Of a DNA stretch of 64,000 bases, positions 45,903 to 58,320 are shown in pieces. Location: positions 14,345,501-14,409,500 of the forward strand of contig CM040094.1 of the NCBI GenBank assembly GCA_022496805.1. Reading direction: 5' to 3'. The notes under the pieces were generated by a model, which saw only the letters and a program-made list of their open reading frames with translations, made no database searches and had not been told where the DNA came from. The translations under genes were made by a program, and so were the position numbers. This DNA is from Pohlia nutans (lineage: Eukaryota; Streptophyta; Bryopsida; Bryales; Mniaceae). Positions within the stretch are counted from its first letter, which is position 1. Every line of letters starts with the position of its first letter.

Positions 45903-46156
45903 CCCGGGGAGGTCACTTCCAAATATTACGTAACAACGTGCGAACAAAGATAGGGTCCAAATAAATCTTTGAAGATAATTTTTATAAATGATTTACATTA
46001 ATATAGGATGTTCACAATTCATTACAAGAATAAAAATGAGAATATTCTTTAAATATTACTAATTATAGTAAAGATTATTTTTAAATTTTAGGGTGCTTTT
46101 AAATACCGTTTGTTCACACGTGATACTCAAATGATACAAAGAGTGACCTCCCCGAG
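45903..46156. mobile_element. hAT-like MITE, 254 bp
   Basis: Ends CCCGGGGAGGTCACT and, in inverse, CTCGGGGAGGTCACT, with the 8-bp sequence GTTATATT duplicated at 45895-45902 and 46157-46164. An 8-bp duplication fits hAT; the G-rich tip is not diagnostic. Confidence 0.75.
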
Positions 46157-46164
46157 GTTATATT

Positions 46165-48999
46165 ATATGTGCTACTTAGGCAATGCATGGGTGATACCTA
46201 GACTTAAAGAGGCTACACATCTAGACTCCATGTAGGAAATCTAGCTCTTATTCCTTCTTCTTTTTTTCCAAAAATCTTTGTATCAATTAGCCAACTGAAA
46301 ATTTATGTAACAATTTGGTTGAAATTAGCAACAAAAAATCACCATTGTGCATTGTCCACAATCATTTTGTCCTTTCATGAGCAAATTCAACATGGTCACA
46401 TCCAAACTTTGAAGCCCTCTTCACACTTGAGTCATGCATTGTGTTTCAAAGGTCGGTCTTTGAAATGCAAGTTTTTTGGATGTGGTTTAAAGCAAGAAGG
46501 GGTCACGAAATTGGTTATTAACATTTTAATACAATTTTTAAGGTGAGGCAGCTTGTAAATTGAGTGTTCTTACCACCAAAAATATAATGGTAATAATAAT
46601 AATTAAAAAAATCTCAAAGCAAAAGGCTTTTTAGAATTTGCATCAAGCCCAATTCTTTTGTTAGGCTTAACAAAAATTATGGGGACTCAAAATTTGTTCA
46701 CGTTTGTTGCTACAAAAGACGAAAGTGATGTCCATATCATTCTCTTTTCTTGTCGTCGATTAAAGTTATTCGTAAAGTCAATGAGGGATAGCCCCTCTAC
46801 AACACTGATTTTTCAAGCTTAAATTAGAAATAGCAGAGATTTTAAGCCACAAGGAGCCAAGCCCTTGCTTTGGGCAAGCATGTGGGATGTTGTAGCGGCA
46901 CATGTAGATTTTGTGGTGGGAACTTGAGTATGCGCGCAGTGGGGGAGCTTTTCTAGCTTTGGAAAAGTGCGATGTTCGAGTATCCTTGACAATGCAATGT
47001 GTTTTAATTGATCATAATGAAAATCAAACTTGTTTTTGCCGCCTTTCAAGCTAAAATACTAGTTTTGCCTTGTCTTTCTACTTGTAAAATTGTTTTGCTT
47101 GACTTTACATGTAACTCTATTAAACTAAAAAATATATATATAGTAAAAAAGAACATTGCATGGTCCTCTCAAATTTTAAAAGCTCTCATTAGGTGAAAAT
47201 TTTCTCTTCACAGCTTCTCGCCTCTGGTATAATGAGGGCTTCAAAACCGAACTCTTAGCGGTTGAGAGCATTTCAAAGCTATTTTCTATATTGCCCCTTG
47301 TGATCTATGCAAATATGTTGTGGTTGTTGTTCATTTTAGGGTAGTAGGGTAGTATTTCTCAGTGGCAAAAAAAACTTGTGAGTTTTAATTTTATTTTGCA
47401 TAGTGAAATAGACTATCGTTTTTTGAATGTGTTACAAACTTGGTTGCACGCGCTTTCTTGGCCTCAATGGCTAATTAGCAACACTTCCCCCAATAGACCC
47501 TCTTGGAGAGTTCACTAGACATGTATATATGTATACACGTGCGTGACAAAGGTATTTATTCAAGGGGTATTTAATTATCCATTCTTAATTCTTTGTACCG
47601 TATTATTATATAATTTTCTAATTTCTTGTTTTTTAAATGACCTTATAATTACTTTTAAATTTATGAAGCTCTCATTTAAAGTTAGGTATGTTCATTATAA
47701 TTATTTGATTTTGCTCTAAAGGGTTCACAAGCATTCAAAGTACTAAGTCATTTCATTTTTTCAACTAAATCGACGTAGTTTTTCATCCGAAATCTTCCCG
47801 CCTCTAAACAGAGAGGACACCCTATTTCGAAAAAAAACCTAGGATCCTTAACTCCTACGGTATATTTTTACAAATATTTAAAAAATATGCGTTATTTCTA
47901 TAAATCCTATATTATTTATAATGCACATTTTATCATACATACTCACCTATATTACTTCTAAAAAAATTCTAAGTTTTTCCTTTTGTGAATATAAATTACC
48001 CTATATTTTCCCGCAAGTTGTTTTTCAATATTATCGTGGTGAACTCCCCGAGTAGACCCTTCATTCATGTTGGTCCTTCAGGCCAAAGTTCCTCTTTCTT
48101 TGGATGTATTAAAAATTGAAATTGTTGTTGCTTAAAAAGCATTGTAAAGAGTAAAAAAACACAAAATTCATGGTATTATTTTAATATTATAAATTTACTA
48201 TTAAAATAATAATAATAATTAAAAATTAAAAATTAAAAATTAAAAAATTCATTCTCTCAGAGCTTGTCATTGGTCTGATGTTCAATTTATATCTCTGTAC
48301 AGGTACAGTAGTAAAAATGATTCCTCTTTTTGTTTCCAAGGTATTAATTATTTGATTAATTCTGATAATTATTGAATTTTTTTGCTAAATAATATGAGCT
48401 GAAATTTTAGCAAATCATAAAAAAACCTATGGCAAAAATATGACAACCTTATGTTTTTGATTAATTGTCAAAGCAAAATGCTTTTAAATGGATTTGACAA
48501 AGACTTGTAATTTGTTTTTCAAATGTTAATGAAAAGATCATTCAACATAATTATTTTCATGAGAAATTCAAAAAAGTTTTAAAACGTATACCGGTATTTG
48601 ATAGCACATTTAATGTTTCCCAAGATCCTTTTTGTAATTAGAAACTAGGGAAACACGTAACTCCCTATTTTTGCACTTGGTCAAGTGCAATCATTTCTAA
48701 ACCTGATTGTGCAGAAAAATGAATTCTCAAAAAAAATTGAGAAAAGAACATTGATTTCTTTCTTTGTTGAAACTTGTAGTATCTTGCAATAAAAGACTAA
48801 TATTTCAAAATTTTCATAACAAAATTTTGAATTTCCTTTATTTTTAAGATTGCACAATTGACAATTTAAAAACTAATACAAATTATGAATAGATTAAGAC
48901 ATTATAACACCATTGCTAGAGTGTATGGGAGAAGGAAGTTATTTATTTATTCTTATTTTCCATTTTAATTTTTTTTTTGTGCCAAAAAGTACTTAAGGC
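46165..48999. other. intergenic AT-rich stretch
   Basis: 2.8 kb without a recognised gene, RNA or complete element. Includes AATT-rich low complexity at about 48190-48250. Confidence 0.45.
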
Positions 49000-49019
49000 T
49001 GCGTTTATCTCTTTCTTCC

Positions 49020-49810
49020 ATCCTTCAAAAGAACATCTGAACATTTGTTGCATACCCTCAGCCCCTCAGCCACGCCCAATTTCATTTTATTTTTTAAATT
49101 CTGGGATTTTCGAGATTTCCAATATTTTCGGGATTTTGGAGGCTGAAGGTCTACGCGCCTGGATCCCATTCTATTTTCTCCATAGGAGAACACAAATATG
49201 TTCCCCTATACTCCCATGGCCACTTTATATACTACTACGGTGGTTATGGGAGGGTATGAAAGAACACATTTTTGTTCTTATGAGGTTGTAGAACAGAAGG
49301 TGTACTGCATCATACCCTCAGCTCCTCGGCCATGCCCAAAAAAACAAAAAACAAAAATCCTTTTTTTCCGGGATTTTCAGGATTTCCGAAATTTCCGGGA
49401 TTTTGGAGGCTAAAATGTCCGCCCGCTCGGACCCCATTCCATTCTTTCTTTAAGAGAACACAAATATATTCTCCTATGCTCTCACGGCTGCCTTATTTAT
49501 TCTTAATGCGGCTTTGGGAGGGTATGAGAGAACTTATTTTGGTTCTCATCACGATTGGAGGACATAGGAAAGAGGGTGCGCAATTGCATAACCTCCTCCA
49601 CGTCCAATTTATTTTTTATTTTATTTTAAAAAAATTACGGGTTTTGGGGGATATAAGGTCCACACTTGCGGACCCTCTTTCGTTCTCACCTCAAACAACT
49701 CTTCTAGAAAACATCTATATGTTCTCTCATCCTCCCATGGCCGCCTTATATACTCTTGAGGCGGCAATGAGAGGGTATGCAAGAACATATGCATGTTTTC
49801 TTTATGAATA
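49020..49810. repeat. three-unit tandem array, ~265-bp period
   Basis: Three diverged units start at about 49049 (CATACCCTCAGCCCCTCAGC), 49312 (CATACCCTCAGCTCCTCGGC) and 49586 (GCATAACCTCCTCCACGTCC). Each carries an A/T-rich part with GGGATTTT, then GAACACAAATAT (or AACATCTATAT), then an inverted pair built on CTCCCATGGCCGCCTTATAT and GGGAGGGTATG. Open frames running through it reflect the repeat, not genes. Confidence 0.85.
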
Positions 49811-49811
49811 G

Positions 49812-51001
49812 AAGAAAAAAAAAGGGGCGACTATGTATCATTGGCGACCTATAAAAAATACATATATTATATATTATATTAATTTATTTATAAACAAACA
49901 AATAGAAAATTGTTTAATGATTTTTTTGTTTTTTTTGTGGAGGTGGTTGAGTGTGCATGGTTGCACATTCTTTTTTCCCTTTTCTTAGTGCATTTGGAAG
50001 CTCCAGAGGAGTTGACGACGATGTTGTTCATGTAGAATTTCATAGATTTTGTATAGAGGAGTGAATTTCTCAACTCGTTGTTCTGATGAGTTTATTCGAA
50101 GAGGTTGGACAATCTATTTTGATAACATAGTAAATAAATGTCATGGTGGAGTTGCTATTTGGAGGGAGGAAGCAACAAATTCAACAATAGCGTTATATGG
50201 TTACGTGTGGATGAAGCAAAAAATGCAACAATAGCGTTATATGATTACGTGCGGATGAAGCAAATCACTATTCCAATTGAAGCAAAGTTGCACATACAGT
50301 TGAATATGTTGCAATGCAGATTGAAGGCATGGGTGACAAGAGGTTGCTAAATGCTTACTGGAGTACATGAGTACATTACTTTATAGTATGCGGTTTTCTA
50401 GTTTAGTTGTCAAGGTATTGATTTAAAATTTTGTACTATTCTTAGAAATTGTAAACAAGTAAAGTGTTTTTATATACTAAAATGTATATTTAAAACATAA
50501 TTGTCTATTTGTGGCCTACTTCTAATTGCTTACAACATGTTTATATGGTTTGTAAGATGTGTACTTAGCCTCTTGTTTGAGAACTCTAACCTCTTGTATT
50601 TTTCTAATATACTATGCATCAAGATCAATTTCAAGAAGAATTTTGTCTCGAATTCTGTTGCATATAGAATTCAATTAGAAAATATTCAAAGCACAAGTGT
50701 TGACTTTTCAAGAAAGAACTGACTCAAAAATTTCCAAATTATTATTTTTACAACCAAATCTATAGAAGAAAAGAATTGGCCAAAAATTTCATGCAATTTC
50801 TACCGGTTTGAGTTTTCAGTGCGCCCGGAAGCTAAGTGCATGATTATATGGCAAAGTATAAAAATAGGAAATTGGATGTTGGGAAGGTTTGAAAGTTACT
50901 TGGCATTATCTACACTTGTGTTTATTGTGATAGGATTTTTACACTTAGAGACAAGGCATTTTAATCTGAGACAATTTTGGAAGGAATATGGCCTTCAAGG
51001 C
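49812..51001. other. intergenic, small local duplication
   Basis: Includes a direct duplication of about 39 bp (CAACAATAGCGTTATATG...GATGAAGCAAA) at about 50184-50262. The frame at 50049-50234 is not recognised. Confidence 0.45.
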
Positions 51002-52104
51002 TTAACCTCTAAAAGCCCAAAGGGTATTGAAAAAAACATAAATGCATTATAATACATGCTTTCCATATGTTTGATGAAGTTTGGTTCAATAAAAATAAAA
51101 TGTAGGACATCATCTCTACAGATTATCCATACAGTCAAACTTCTAAAACTTAAAAGAATTTTTTAATGAATTTAAATGCATTAACCTTTGAAAATTTGTA
51201 TAAATTATAATTCTCACTTTTAGAGTTTAAAATTTAGCACGATTGGTTAAAATTGGTTTATCTACTATAAACTTCAAGAATGCAGAAAAAATGATAAAGG
51301 GAACATCATTATTTTCTCCAAATAGCAAATTTCATAACACTAACTCACTCTAAGACAATGTTGAAGTGGTTCACTTTGAAAATTTCTCCCGAATGGAGTT
51401 TAACCCCTAAATGACGGAGGGGGTAAGGGCAAAACATAAATGTGTTATAAAAAATTACTTCTTCAACTTTGATGAAGTTTAGTCCAAAAAAGAAAATGAG
51501 GAGCTTGATGTTTAGTAATTATCCATACAATCAAATTTCAAAAAATAGATTTTTATTTTCTTATAATGAATTTAGAAGCATTTCACTTCATATATTTATC
51601 AAAATTACAAATTTTATTTTTAGAATTTGAAATTTTTATGATTCGTTAAAACTAGACATTCTATTCTAAAATTAAAAATTGCAAATTTTTTAATGGAGAG
51701 AACATCATTACTTTCCCCAAATAGTAAGTTTTCTAACACTAGACACATGTAGAAGTGTTTGTCTTTGAAAATTTCTCCCGCGTGGAGTTTAACTCGGATT
51801 GACATGATTCAAATTGGGTTGGAAAGTAGACTTGATTCCCTATTTGAAAATATTTTTTTATTTTATATAAACATGTTTTATCTATTTTGGGCAGCCCGTA
51901 AAAAAAGGGCAGAGACCATAAAATGGTTGATCCATCACTTAGGGGTTAACTTAGATTAATGATTCAAATTACGTTGAAAAGTAAACTTGATGTAGAGTTT
52001 TATTTTATTTATTTTATTTTTCAATTTTTTATTTTTGTTCCAAGCAGTCCGTAAAAAATGAGCAGAGACCAAAAAAAATGGTTTCTCGAGAGCTTAGGAG
52101 TTAA
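51002..52104. mobile_element. TTAA-flanked element, ~550-bp group, split by a nested copy
   Basis: Begins TTAACCTCTAAAAGCCC (51002) and ends GAGCTTAGGAGTTAA (52104). Subtracting the inserted element and one TTAA gives about 553 bp, equal to the family length. Inner segments match 54043-54590 in inverse. Confidence 0.8.
51400..51949. mobile_element. TTAA-flanked element, 550 bp, nested
   Basis: Ends TTAACCCCTAAATGACGG and CCATCACTTAGGGGTTAA. It sits in the outer relative at GGAGT-TTAA-CT, and its own interior shows the uninterrupted version GGAGTTTAACTCGGATTGAC at 51784-51804. Confidence 0.9.
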
Positions 52105-52786
52105 AAGGATTTGACAAACCAAGAAATGGTCCAAAGAATAATTGGTTTTCCACTTGCAAAGGGACCCAATTGTATCCCTGTGAGTTTATGTTGAATATTG
52201 TCTTAAGTGCATTAAAATACTTTGTCAATTCAAAGGATTACATAAAGCATATTAAAAAAATCATAATATTTTTTATATTTTAATTTGGAAAGAGGACCAA
52301 AATGAATTAAAGTGAATAAAAGTGTTCATTAAATAATTGAATTATGATTATTTATTTATTTTTCAAATACAAGGGGAAGCTTTAAATATATTCAAAATTT
52401 GTAAAAAAAAGAAATCAAAACAAAAAACCAACCAAAAATAATAATTTAAGAAAAGAATCACATTTTTTATGAAATTAATCAACATCCATGAATCATTTCA
52501 TATTTACAAAATTAAATATCAAAACCAAGAAGAGAAGTGCAGCTTGTGTTACAATAACATGATCAAACATGTTCATTTTTACCTTTAGGAAAATCTTTTC
52601 TGAAAATCTATAGTATCACAGAGAAAAAGTGTGCAAATGGAATCTACCAAAAGAATAATTAGAATACTTCAAGTATTAATTAGCATGTTGATAAATCAAT
52701 CTCTACAAATTTAGATGATTACCTCGAATTAATAGAGATGCGGCCAAAACAAACATCACAAAGATGTTTACTTCTCGGGTTTGTAG
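52105..52786. other. intergenic, no gene seen
   Basis: AT-rich; ends in sequence (52758-52797) that once continued at 53158 before the SINE inserted. Confidence 0.45.
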
Positions 52787-52797
52787 TATTCAAGATG

Positions 52798-53157
52798 AAG
52801 GCACCACAGGCCTTGGCTTGGTGGTTGGGGCTCATGGCCTCCAATGAGGAGATTGTGGGTTCTATTCCCCATACTGGCGCGGTGCTCACCACCATAGTCC
52901 ACCCAACTATGGTGGGGTCTTTGGACCTTGTTGTATGGGTGCCTCAAAGTCCTTTGGGGGGATACCATGTCGGGTATCTTCAAGGCACTAGTGGCTAGCT
53001 AGGTAGTAGCATAGTGTGTCACTGTAGTGTTCATCCTCGAAAGGGGAGAGTAGTATTGTCCCAATTTCCCCTTGTTCGGTGGGCATCGGATCATTGGCAT
53101 TACGAACGGACATTTCATTCACGCCGGCCCCTTACGAGACCGGAGTTTCTATCTATC
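52798..53157 (+). mobile_element. tRNA-derived SINE with 11-bp target duplication
   Basis: TATTCAAGATG is repeated exactly at 52787-52797 and 53158-53168. The 360-bp insert begins AAGGCACCACAGGCC and carries a box A-like stretch (TTGGCTTGGTGGTTGGGG, 52814-52831) and a box B-like stretch (GGGTTCTATTCC) about 40 bp later, the spacing of a tRNA-type pol III promoter. It ends in a short TCTA repeat (CTATCTATC). Structure and duplication together fit a SINE; the parent tRNA is not identified. Confidence 0.8.
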
Positions 53158-53168
53158 TATTCAAGATG

Positions 53169-54042
53169 TCTTGCGGCGAAGATCTTCCCTGCCATTCAGA
53201 CAAAGGATACTGTCATTTCTAACCCTCTAGTTTCCAGAAGGCCACAAAGTAGTTGTGATGAGATAAGATCTATGAGGAATTTGACTTTGGTCTATATGGT
53301 TCAGTTGTGGCAATTTCCAACGTGCATGTGCTACTAAACAAGTCGTTCTAGTTTAACTTCTTACTGCCTAGGCAATTAAATATGGTCAACCCAAAATCGC
53401 AACTTGTTTTAGTGAGAGCAATTTAATTCTCCTAACCAATTAAAAAAATTATATGCAATACTAAGAATTGAATTTTAGATTTTTATTATTTCAACCAATA
53501 AAATAAATTTTTTAATTTTTAGAAGGGACTCAAAGGCACTTATTTCCCAATTCCGCATAACAAACCATATTTGGTCGATCCAAAATCTTGAGGTTACCAA
53601 AAAATTTAGCCAACTTTATAAAATATATATTTTTTAAAATAACAATTTTTGAATGTGATTTTTTTCCATTGTATACATCGAATCCAATCAACCTTTTCAA
53701 ATTTTCTTTTTAAAATTTACTGATTTTCTTCTAAAATCCCTCAAAGTGACAATATCTCAAATTGTCACAAATTTTCAAATTTATCCGGAATGGAATCTTT
53801 AGGTTTTTTATCAAATAGAATTAACCCTAACATGAATAAGGTAACCACCATATAAAATCCATGGCTTTGACCAATCATACTTGATTCCAAGTCCAAATGA
53901 CTAAACATGTATTTTTTATGAATTTTCAAAAATAATTGATATACATTGTTTATCAAAAAATTCATAGAAAATTTTCCATAATTTAATTGCATGGATGTTG
54001 TATTATTGATGTGATCTTTACATATTTGAGGTTTGTTACTCA
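53169..54042. other. SINE target flank and intergenic
   Basis: Joined across the SINE, the target gives a 31-codon frame (52766 onward, beginning MFTSRVCSIQDVLRRRSSLP) that I cannot identify. The rest is AT-rich with no gene. Confidence 0.35.
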
Positions 54043-54590
54043 TTAACCCCTAAGCTCTTGAGCGACCATTTTCTGGTCGCTGCCCGGAAAAAACGGGCTG
54101 CCCGAAACAAAACAAAAAATATTTGAAAAAATAAAAAATATTTTAAAATACTACATCAAGTCTACTTTCCAACCCAATTTGAATTATGGCAATCCGAGTT
54201 AAACTCCACCCGGGAGAATTTTTCAAAGTAGATCACCTCAACATTGTCTTAGTGTTACAAAATTTGCTATTTGGGGAAAGTAATGATGATTCCTCCATCG
54301 TTTCTCTTGCTTTTTTGAAGTTTACGATAGATAGCCCAACTTTAACCAATCGTACTAAATTTTGAACTCTAAAATTGAAAATTATAATTTATACAAATTT
54401 TCGAAGGTTAATGCTTTTAAATTCATTAAAAATGATCTAAAGATTATTTAGGAAGTTTGACCGTACGGATAATTTGTAAGATGATACTCTACATTTTGTC
54501 TATTGAACCAACCTTCATCAAATATATGGAAGGCACATATTATAACACATCTATGTTTTGTCCAATACCCCTCGGGCTTTTAGGGGTTAA
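54043..54590. mobile_element. TTAA-flanked element, 548 bp
   Basis: Inverse-orientation member of the ~550-bp group. Ends TTAACCCCTAAGCTCTTGAG and CTCGGGCTTTTAGGGGTTAA. Confidence 0.85.
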
Positions 54591-54656
54591 AGTTGAGTAA
54601 TATGGACATTATAAACACATCTAGTTTTTTAAGAAAATCCTTTGGGTACTTTGGGG

Positions 54657-55070
54657 TTGATCCCTAAATGCCTACAATCCTCTCTAAATTGGGCAGTTTT
54701 ACAAATATGCATTATAAAGTGCAATTAAGAAGAATGTTTTGAACTTGATGTATGAATAAAAGATCGGTACATTATGAATTTAAAATTCTATCCATATGGT
54801 TAAATCTATGATTGCAATCACCAATCTTTTTGTATAAATTTTAAATTTTAAAATTCAAAATCTTTTGTAATTCAATTACGAATAACATGTTGACAATCTA
54901 TGAATGAAATTTGTTGTGATAGGTTGAAATTTAATAAGTGTAGTGATTTTTGGAGAATTTTTAGTTTCTTAATTTTGAAAGTGAACTTTTTCAAAAGCAC
55001 TTTTGAACACTTTTGAAATAAGATCTTGAAATTTTTTGGTTTATCACTACAACATGAAATGAGGCATACT
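54657..55070. mobile_element. partial 577-bp-group TTAA element
   Basis: Starts TTGATCCCTAAATGCC (TTAA decayed to TTGA), inverse to 5519-6096 and colinear for about 410 bp; the other end is lost. Confidence 0.7.
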
Positions 55071-55258
55071 TCTCATAAAATCTATAGTAAAAACTTCACA
55101 GTGCAAAAGTGCTCGACGAATGAGAAAACGTGGATGAAATCTCTACATTGTCCAAATAATGGATGCCTAGGCAGTTACAGGATAAGCGTCCTAGCTTCTA
55201 GAATACTTACACATACAAAGTTGTTTTGCACAAAATACTCTATTATACATAAAATACC

Positions 55259-56061
55259 TTAACCCCTAAGTGTCCCTAGCTTTCTCGGGCTTACAAAACA
55301 TGTTTTAGTATACATGTTGTAAATGATGTGAATCAAATTTGGAGTGATTTGGCCACATAAATTGCAAGATCATAATGTTTTAGTGTTAAAAATGGATGGT
55401 GAAAATTTCCTAAGAATGCATTAGAGGTGAAATTGTTTTTCAAAAATACTCAAATGAAAAAAAATAATGAATAAAGTGGTTCAAATTCATCATATATACT
55501 ACACGTTGGGGTATTTCTTGCTAATAGAAACAATTGTTTCCAAAAAAATCTTTTTACTAGCATCTTCTTTGTTCTTCCTATTTTGGTATGGACACCGATT
55601 GTCTATTTTCATGCAATTCCTCTAATACCTTGAATACAGGTTTATAAACCTTTTGTAGAGATGAAGTGTAGATGATGGTTGAAAAATCATAGTAAATTCT
55701 GTGCAAATGATTTTGACACGTACTAGTTGTTTTTGAAAAACCCACAACATATCCTATAAGTGATTTTCATTTTCTAAATTAAAAAAACATGATAGATTCT
55801 ATTTAAATTTAAATCACCACTCTTTTGAAAACTGACATTTTGAAGTAGATATATATGCTAGAAATACTACTTATAATCTCACACCTGTACTATTGGATGG
55901 AATCCATCTTTTATAAAACATCAACACAACTTTGCCACAATATAGTAATGTTAAACACTTCTTGTACATAGTCCTCTGATTTCCATTAATACACATTAGA
56001 TCAAAAAAATCAATGAAAACTACTCTTCTTTTAGAAACATGTCTAGGCTAGAAAGGGTTAA
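55259..56061. mobile_element. probable TTAA element, ~810-bp group
   Basis: Left end TTAACCCCTAAGTGTCCC and the first 250 bp match 7273-7560. The right boundary (GAAAGGGTTAA) is placed by the matching overall length (803 vs 815 bp) but pairs poorly with the left tip. Confidence 0.5.
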
Positions 56062-56308
56062 CTACGAGAAAAGTGTATTAATCCTTAAAGGACATAGTTT
56101 TCCTTATTTGCACGCCTAAAGTATTTTTTAATCTCCATTTTAAGCATAATTATCTTTTTAATATACTTTATTTTTATTCTAAAAAAACATAGATGATTTG
56201 AATGTGTTTGTTTTGGCATTAAAAGAAAACCTCATTTAGTTCAACAAAGTAGAAGTTATGAACAAGATTCTCCCCAAAAAGGTAAGCCCATAGGACTTTG
56301 TATTAATT

Positions 56309-56885
56309 TTAATCCTTAGCTGCATGAGCATCTAATTTTGGACAATGTATAAATTTCATCCACGTTTTCTCATCCATCATGCACTTCTTGCTGTGTAGAT
56401 TTCTTACTATAAATTTACGAGGAGTTAGCTCCATGCATGTGTGATTTGATTAGAAACTTGATGATTTGTGAAACTTTTATGCTTCATTTCATGTTGGAGT
56501 GTTTCATTATAAATTTTGAAGATTTTAGTCTAAAAGTGCTCTTGAACAAGTCAACCCATAAAATTAAGCAACCAACAAATCTCTAAAAATCACTACACTT
56601 AGAGTATCACATTTCAACCTATCATAACAAATTTCATTCACAAATTGTCAATATCTTAATCATAATCAAATTACAAAATAATCTTGAATTTTAAGATTAA
56701 ATTTTTATACAAAATATCAGTGATAGCAATAGCACATCCAACCGAATGGATAGAATCTAGAACACTATGATAGAATCTATCATAATGTACAACTTTTATT
56801 CATATATCAAGTTCAAATATACCTCTTAAATTGCATCTTTGCAATTCTCTGAATTTGAAGAAGGTTGTAAGCATTTAGGGATTAA
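56309..56885. mobile_element. TTAA-flanked MITE, 577 bp
   Basis: Ends TTAATCCTTAGCTGC and GCATTTAGGGATTAA, same orientation as 5519-6096 and exactly the family length, but more diverged, so an older copy. Confidence 0.8.
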
Positions 56886-57907
56886 CCTTTAGATAACAAA
56901 TGACTAGTCGCGTAGTCTCTGCCTTAGTATGTACCCTATATTTACTTTTACGACTTGTTTATAGTGTTTAGCCATGTAACTCCTTGAAAAAAAAATGTTT
57001 TTGTAGTCTCTCCTCGGGTGAGCCAAAGACAATAATAATAATAATAAACAATATCACTACAACGAATTTGGACTAACCAACAAAGGGCCCCAACATAATT
57101 GAGAGGGCTCATAAACCGATCAAATTTCAATTTGAACAAGTTCCTCATGGAGTGTTCAAAAGAGTTTTTTAGGAGAATGTGCAAACTTTGTTGGAGAGCG
57201 ATGATGATGGAATCAAAATTTTCCAAATTTTCTTTATTTAGTTATGAATTTTGGAAGGTGATGTCATAGGTGTTTCTTAAACCAATCAAGCTGTGGTGTA
57301 CATTTGAGAATGGGCTTGAAGGCTAGAATCTTCTTTCTGAGAAGATTGGCCCAGTGCACGGTTTTTGGTCGTGCACAGATTATGAGCCCTCTACCTTAAC
57401 ATTTAGTAGCCTCTCTGACTACTGCCTTCTCCGAAACAAAATGATGTGGAATATCCCACATCATTTCATCCCCCAATGAAATGATGTGAAATATTCCACA
57501 TCACATCAGTTGCTATGAAGACAAGTGACATTTAGCAAGAGAAATCAACCATGGTGAACACTCAGTAATCGAAAGCACTCACTCAATCACAATTCAACAA
57601 TGTTTTGTAATTGTTTATTTGATTCAATAGTCCATTCAATCACAAATCACTTCTCACTCCATGTATAAGGGTGGATGAAACTAAAAGGCAGCCTCTTGGA
57701 AGGCTACTGAATGTTATGAATTGTAAAGTGGGTTGAATTACCCTAAATTACCAAGGTGATAGTGATAAGGTACCCAAACTGAATGGAGAAGTTGGCGGTT
57801 TGATTCCTGACTGTGAAATCGTCTGACAACTTGATTGGAAAAACTTACCGCGGGTTGCAAAAAAAAAATTGCAATTCGTGTGTGTCAAAAAAATAAAATA
57901 AAGTGGG
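56886..57907. other. intergenic upstream of SAR1
   Basis: Contains a lone CACTACAACG tip at 57055, a CCTCTACCTTAA tip near 57390 resembling the AGGTAG MITE end, and a small palindromic duplication of GATGTGGAATATCCCACATC at 57443-57507. No gene. Confidence 0.4.
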
Positions 57908-58158
57908 TTGAATTCCAACTGGGTAGGTTACCTCACTAGGTTCAAAGACCATGTCACCCGCCCAATAGAACACCGCCACGTCACGAACCCAGCCAGCTGC
58001 CTGCCACCGTGGCACCCGCCCCTCTCGCTGCCCATCACGCAGACTCACTCCTTTTGCTCTTCATTCCGGAGCCCAGCCGCTCCCTACACGTCCGGCACAT
58101 TCACGTCTGTTGTGCCGCACCAGATCAGCGCAGAAAGTGAAAGCCTTTTCTGTTCCAC

Positions 58159-58320
58159 TTGCGTTTCCGCTCCAGATCCAGCGACTTTGGAGCCTCATTT
58201 CGAACTTTTTTTCAAAGTTTGGGCGAGCTGGGATACAAGTATAGTCCGAGTTACTGGTACTCAGAGCTCTGGAAGGAGCCCGGGGAGCCAGCAGCCGATG
58301 TCAACAAGCCTGCCGACACC
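58159..58320 (+). other. SAR1 5' leader, open in frame from an upstream ATG
   Basis: From ATG 58159 the frame stays open for 54 codons into the SAR1 start, so a longer product is possible. The leader is GC-rich, consistent with transcribed 5' sequence. Sar1 needs a free N-terminal helix, so I take 58321 as the true start. Confidence 0.5.

Noticed and set aside
49332..49811. 159-aa frame in the tandem array
   Set aside because: It runs through diverged repeat units without conservation of the protein between units.
57055..57110. CACTACAACG start as a CACTA transposon end
   Set aside because: No inverse partner with a matching 3-bp duplication was found downstream.
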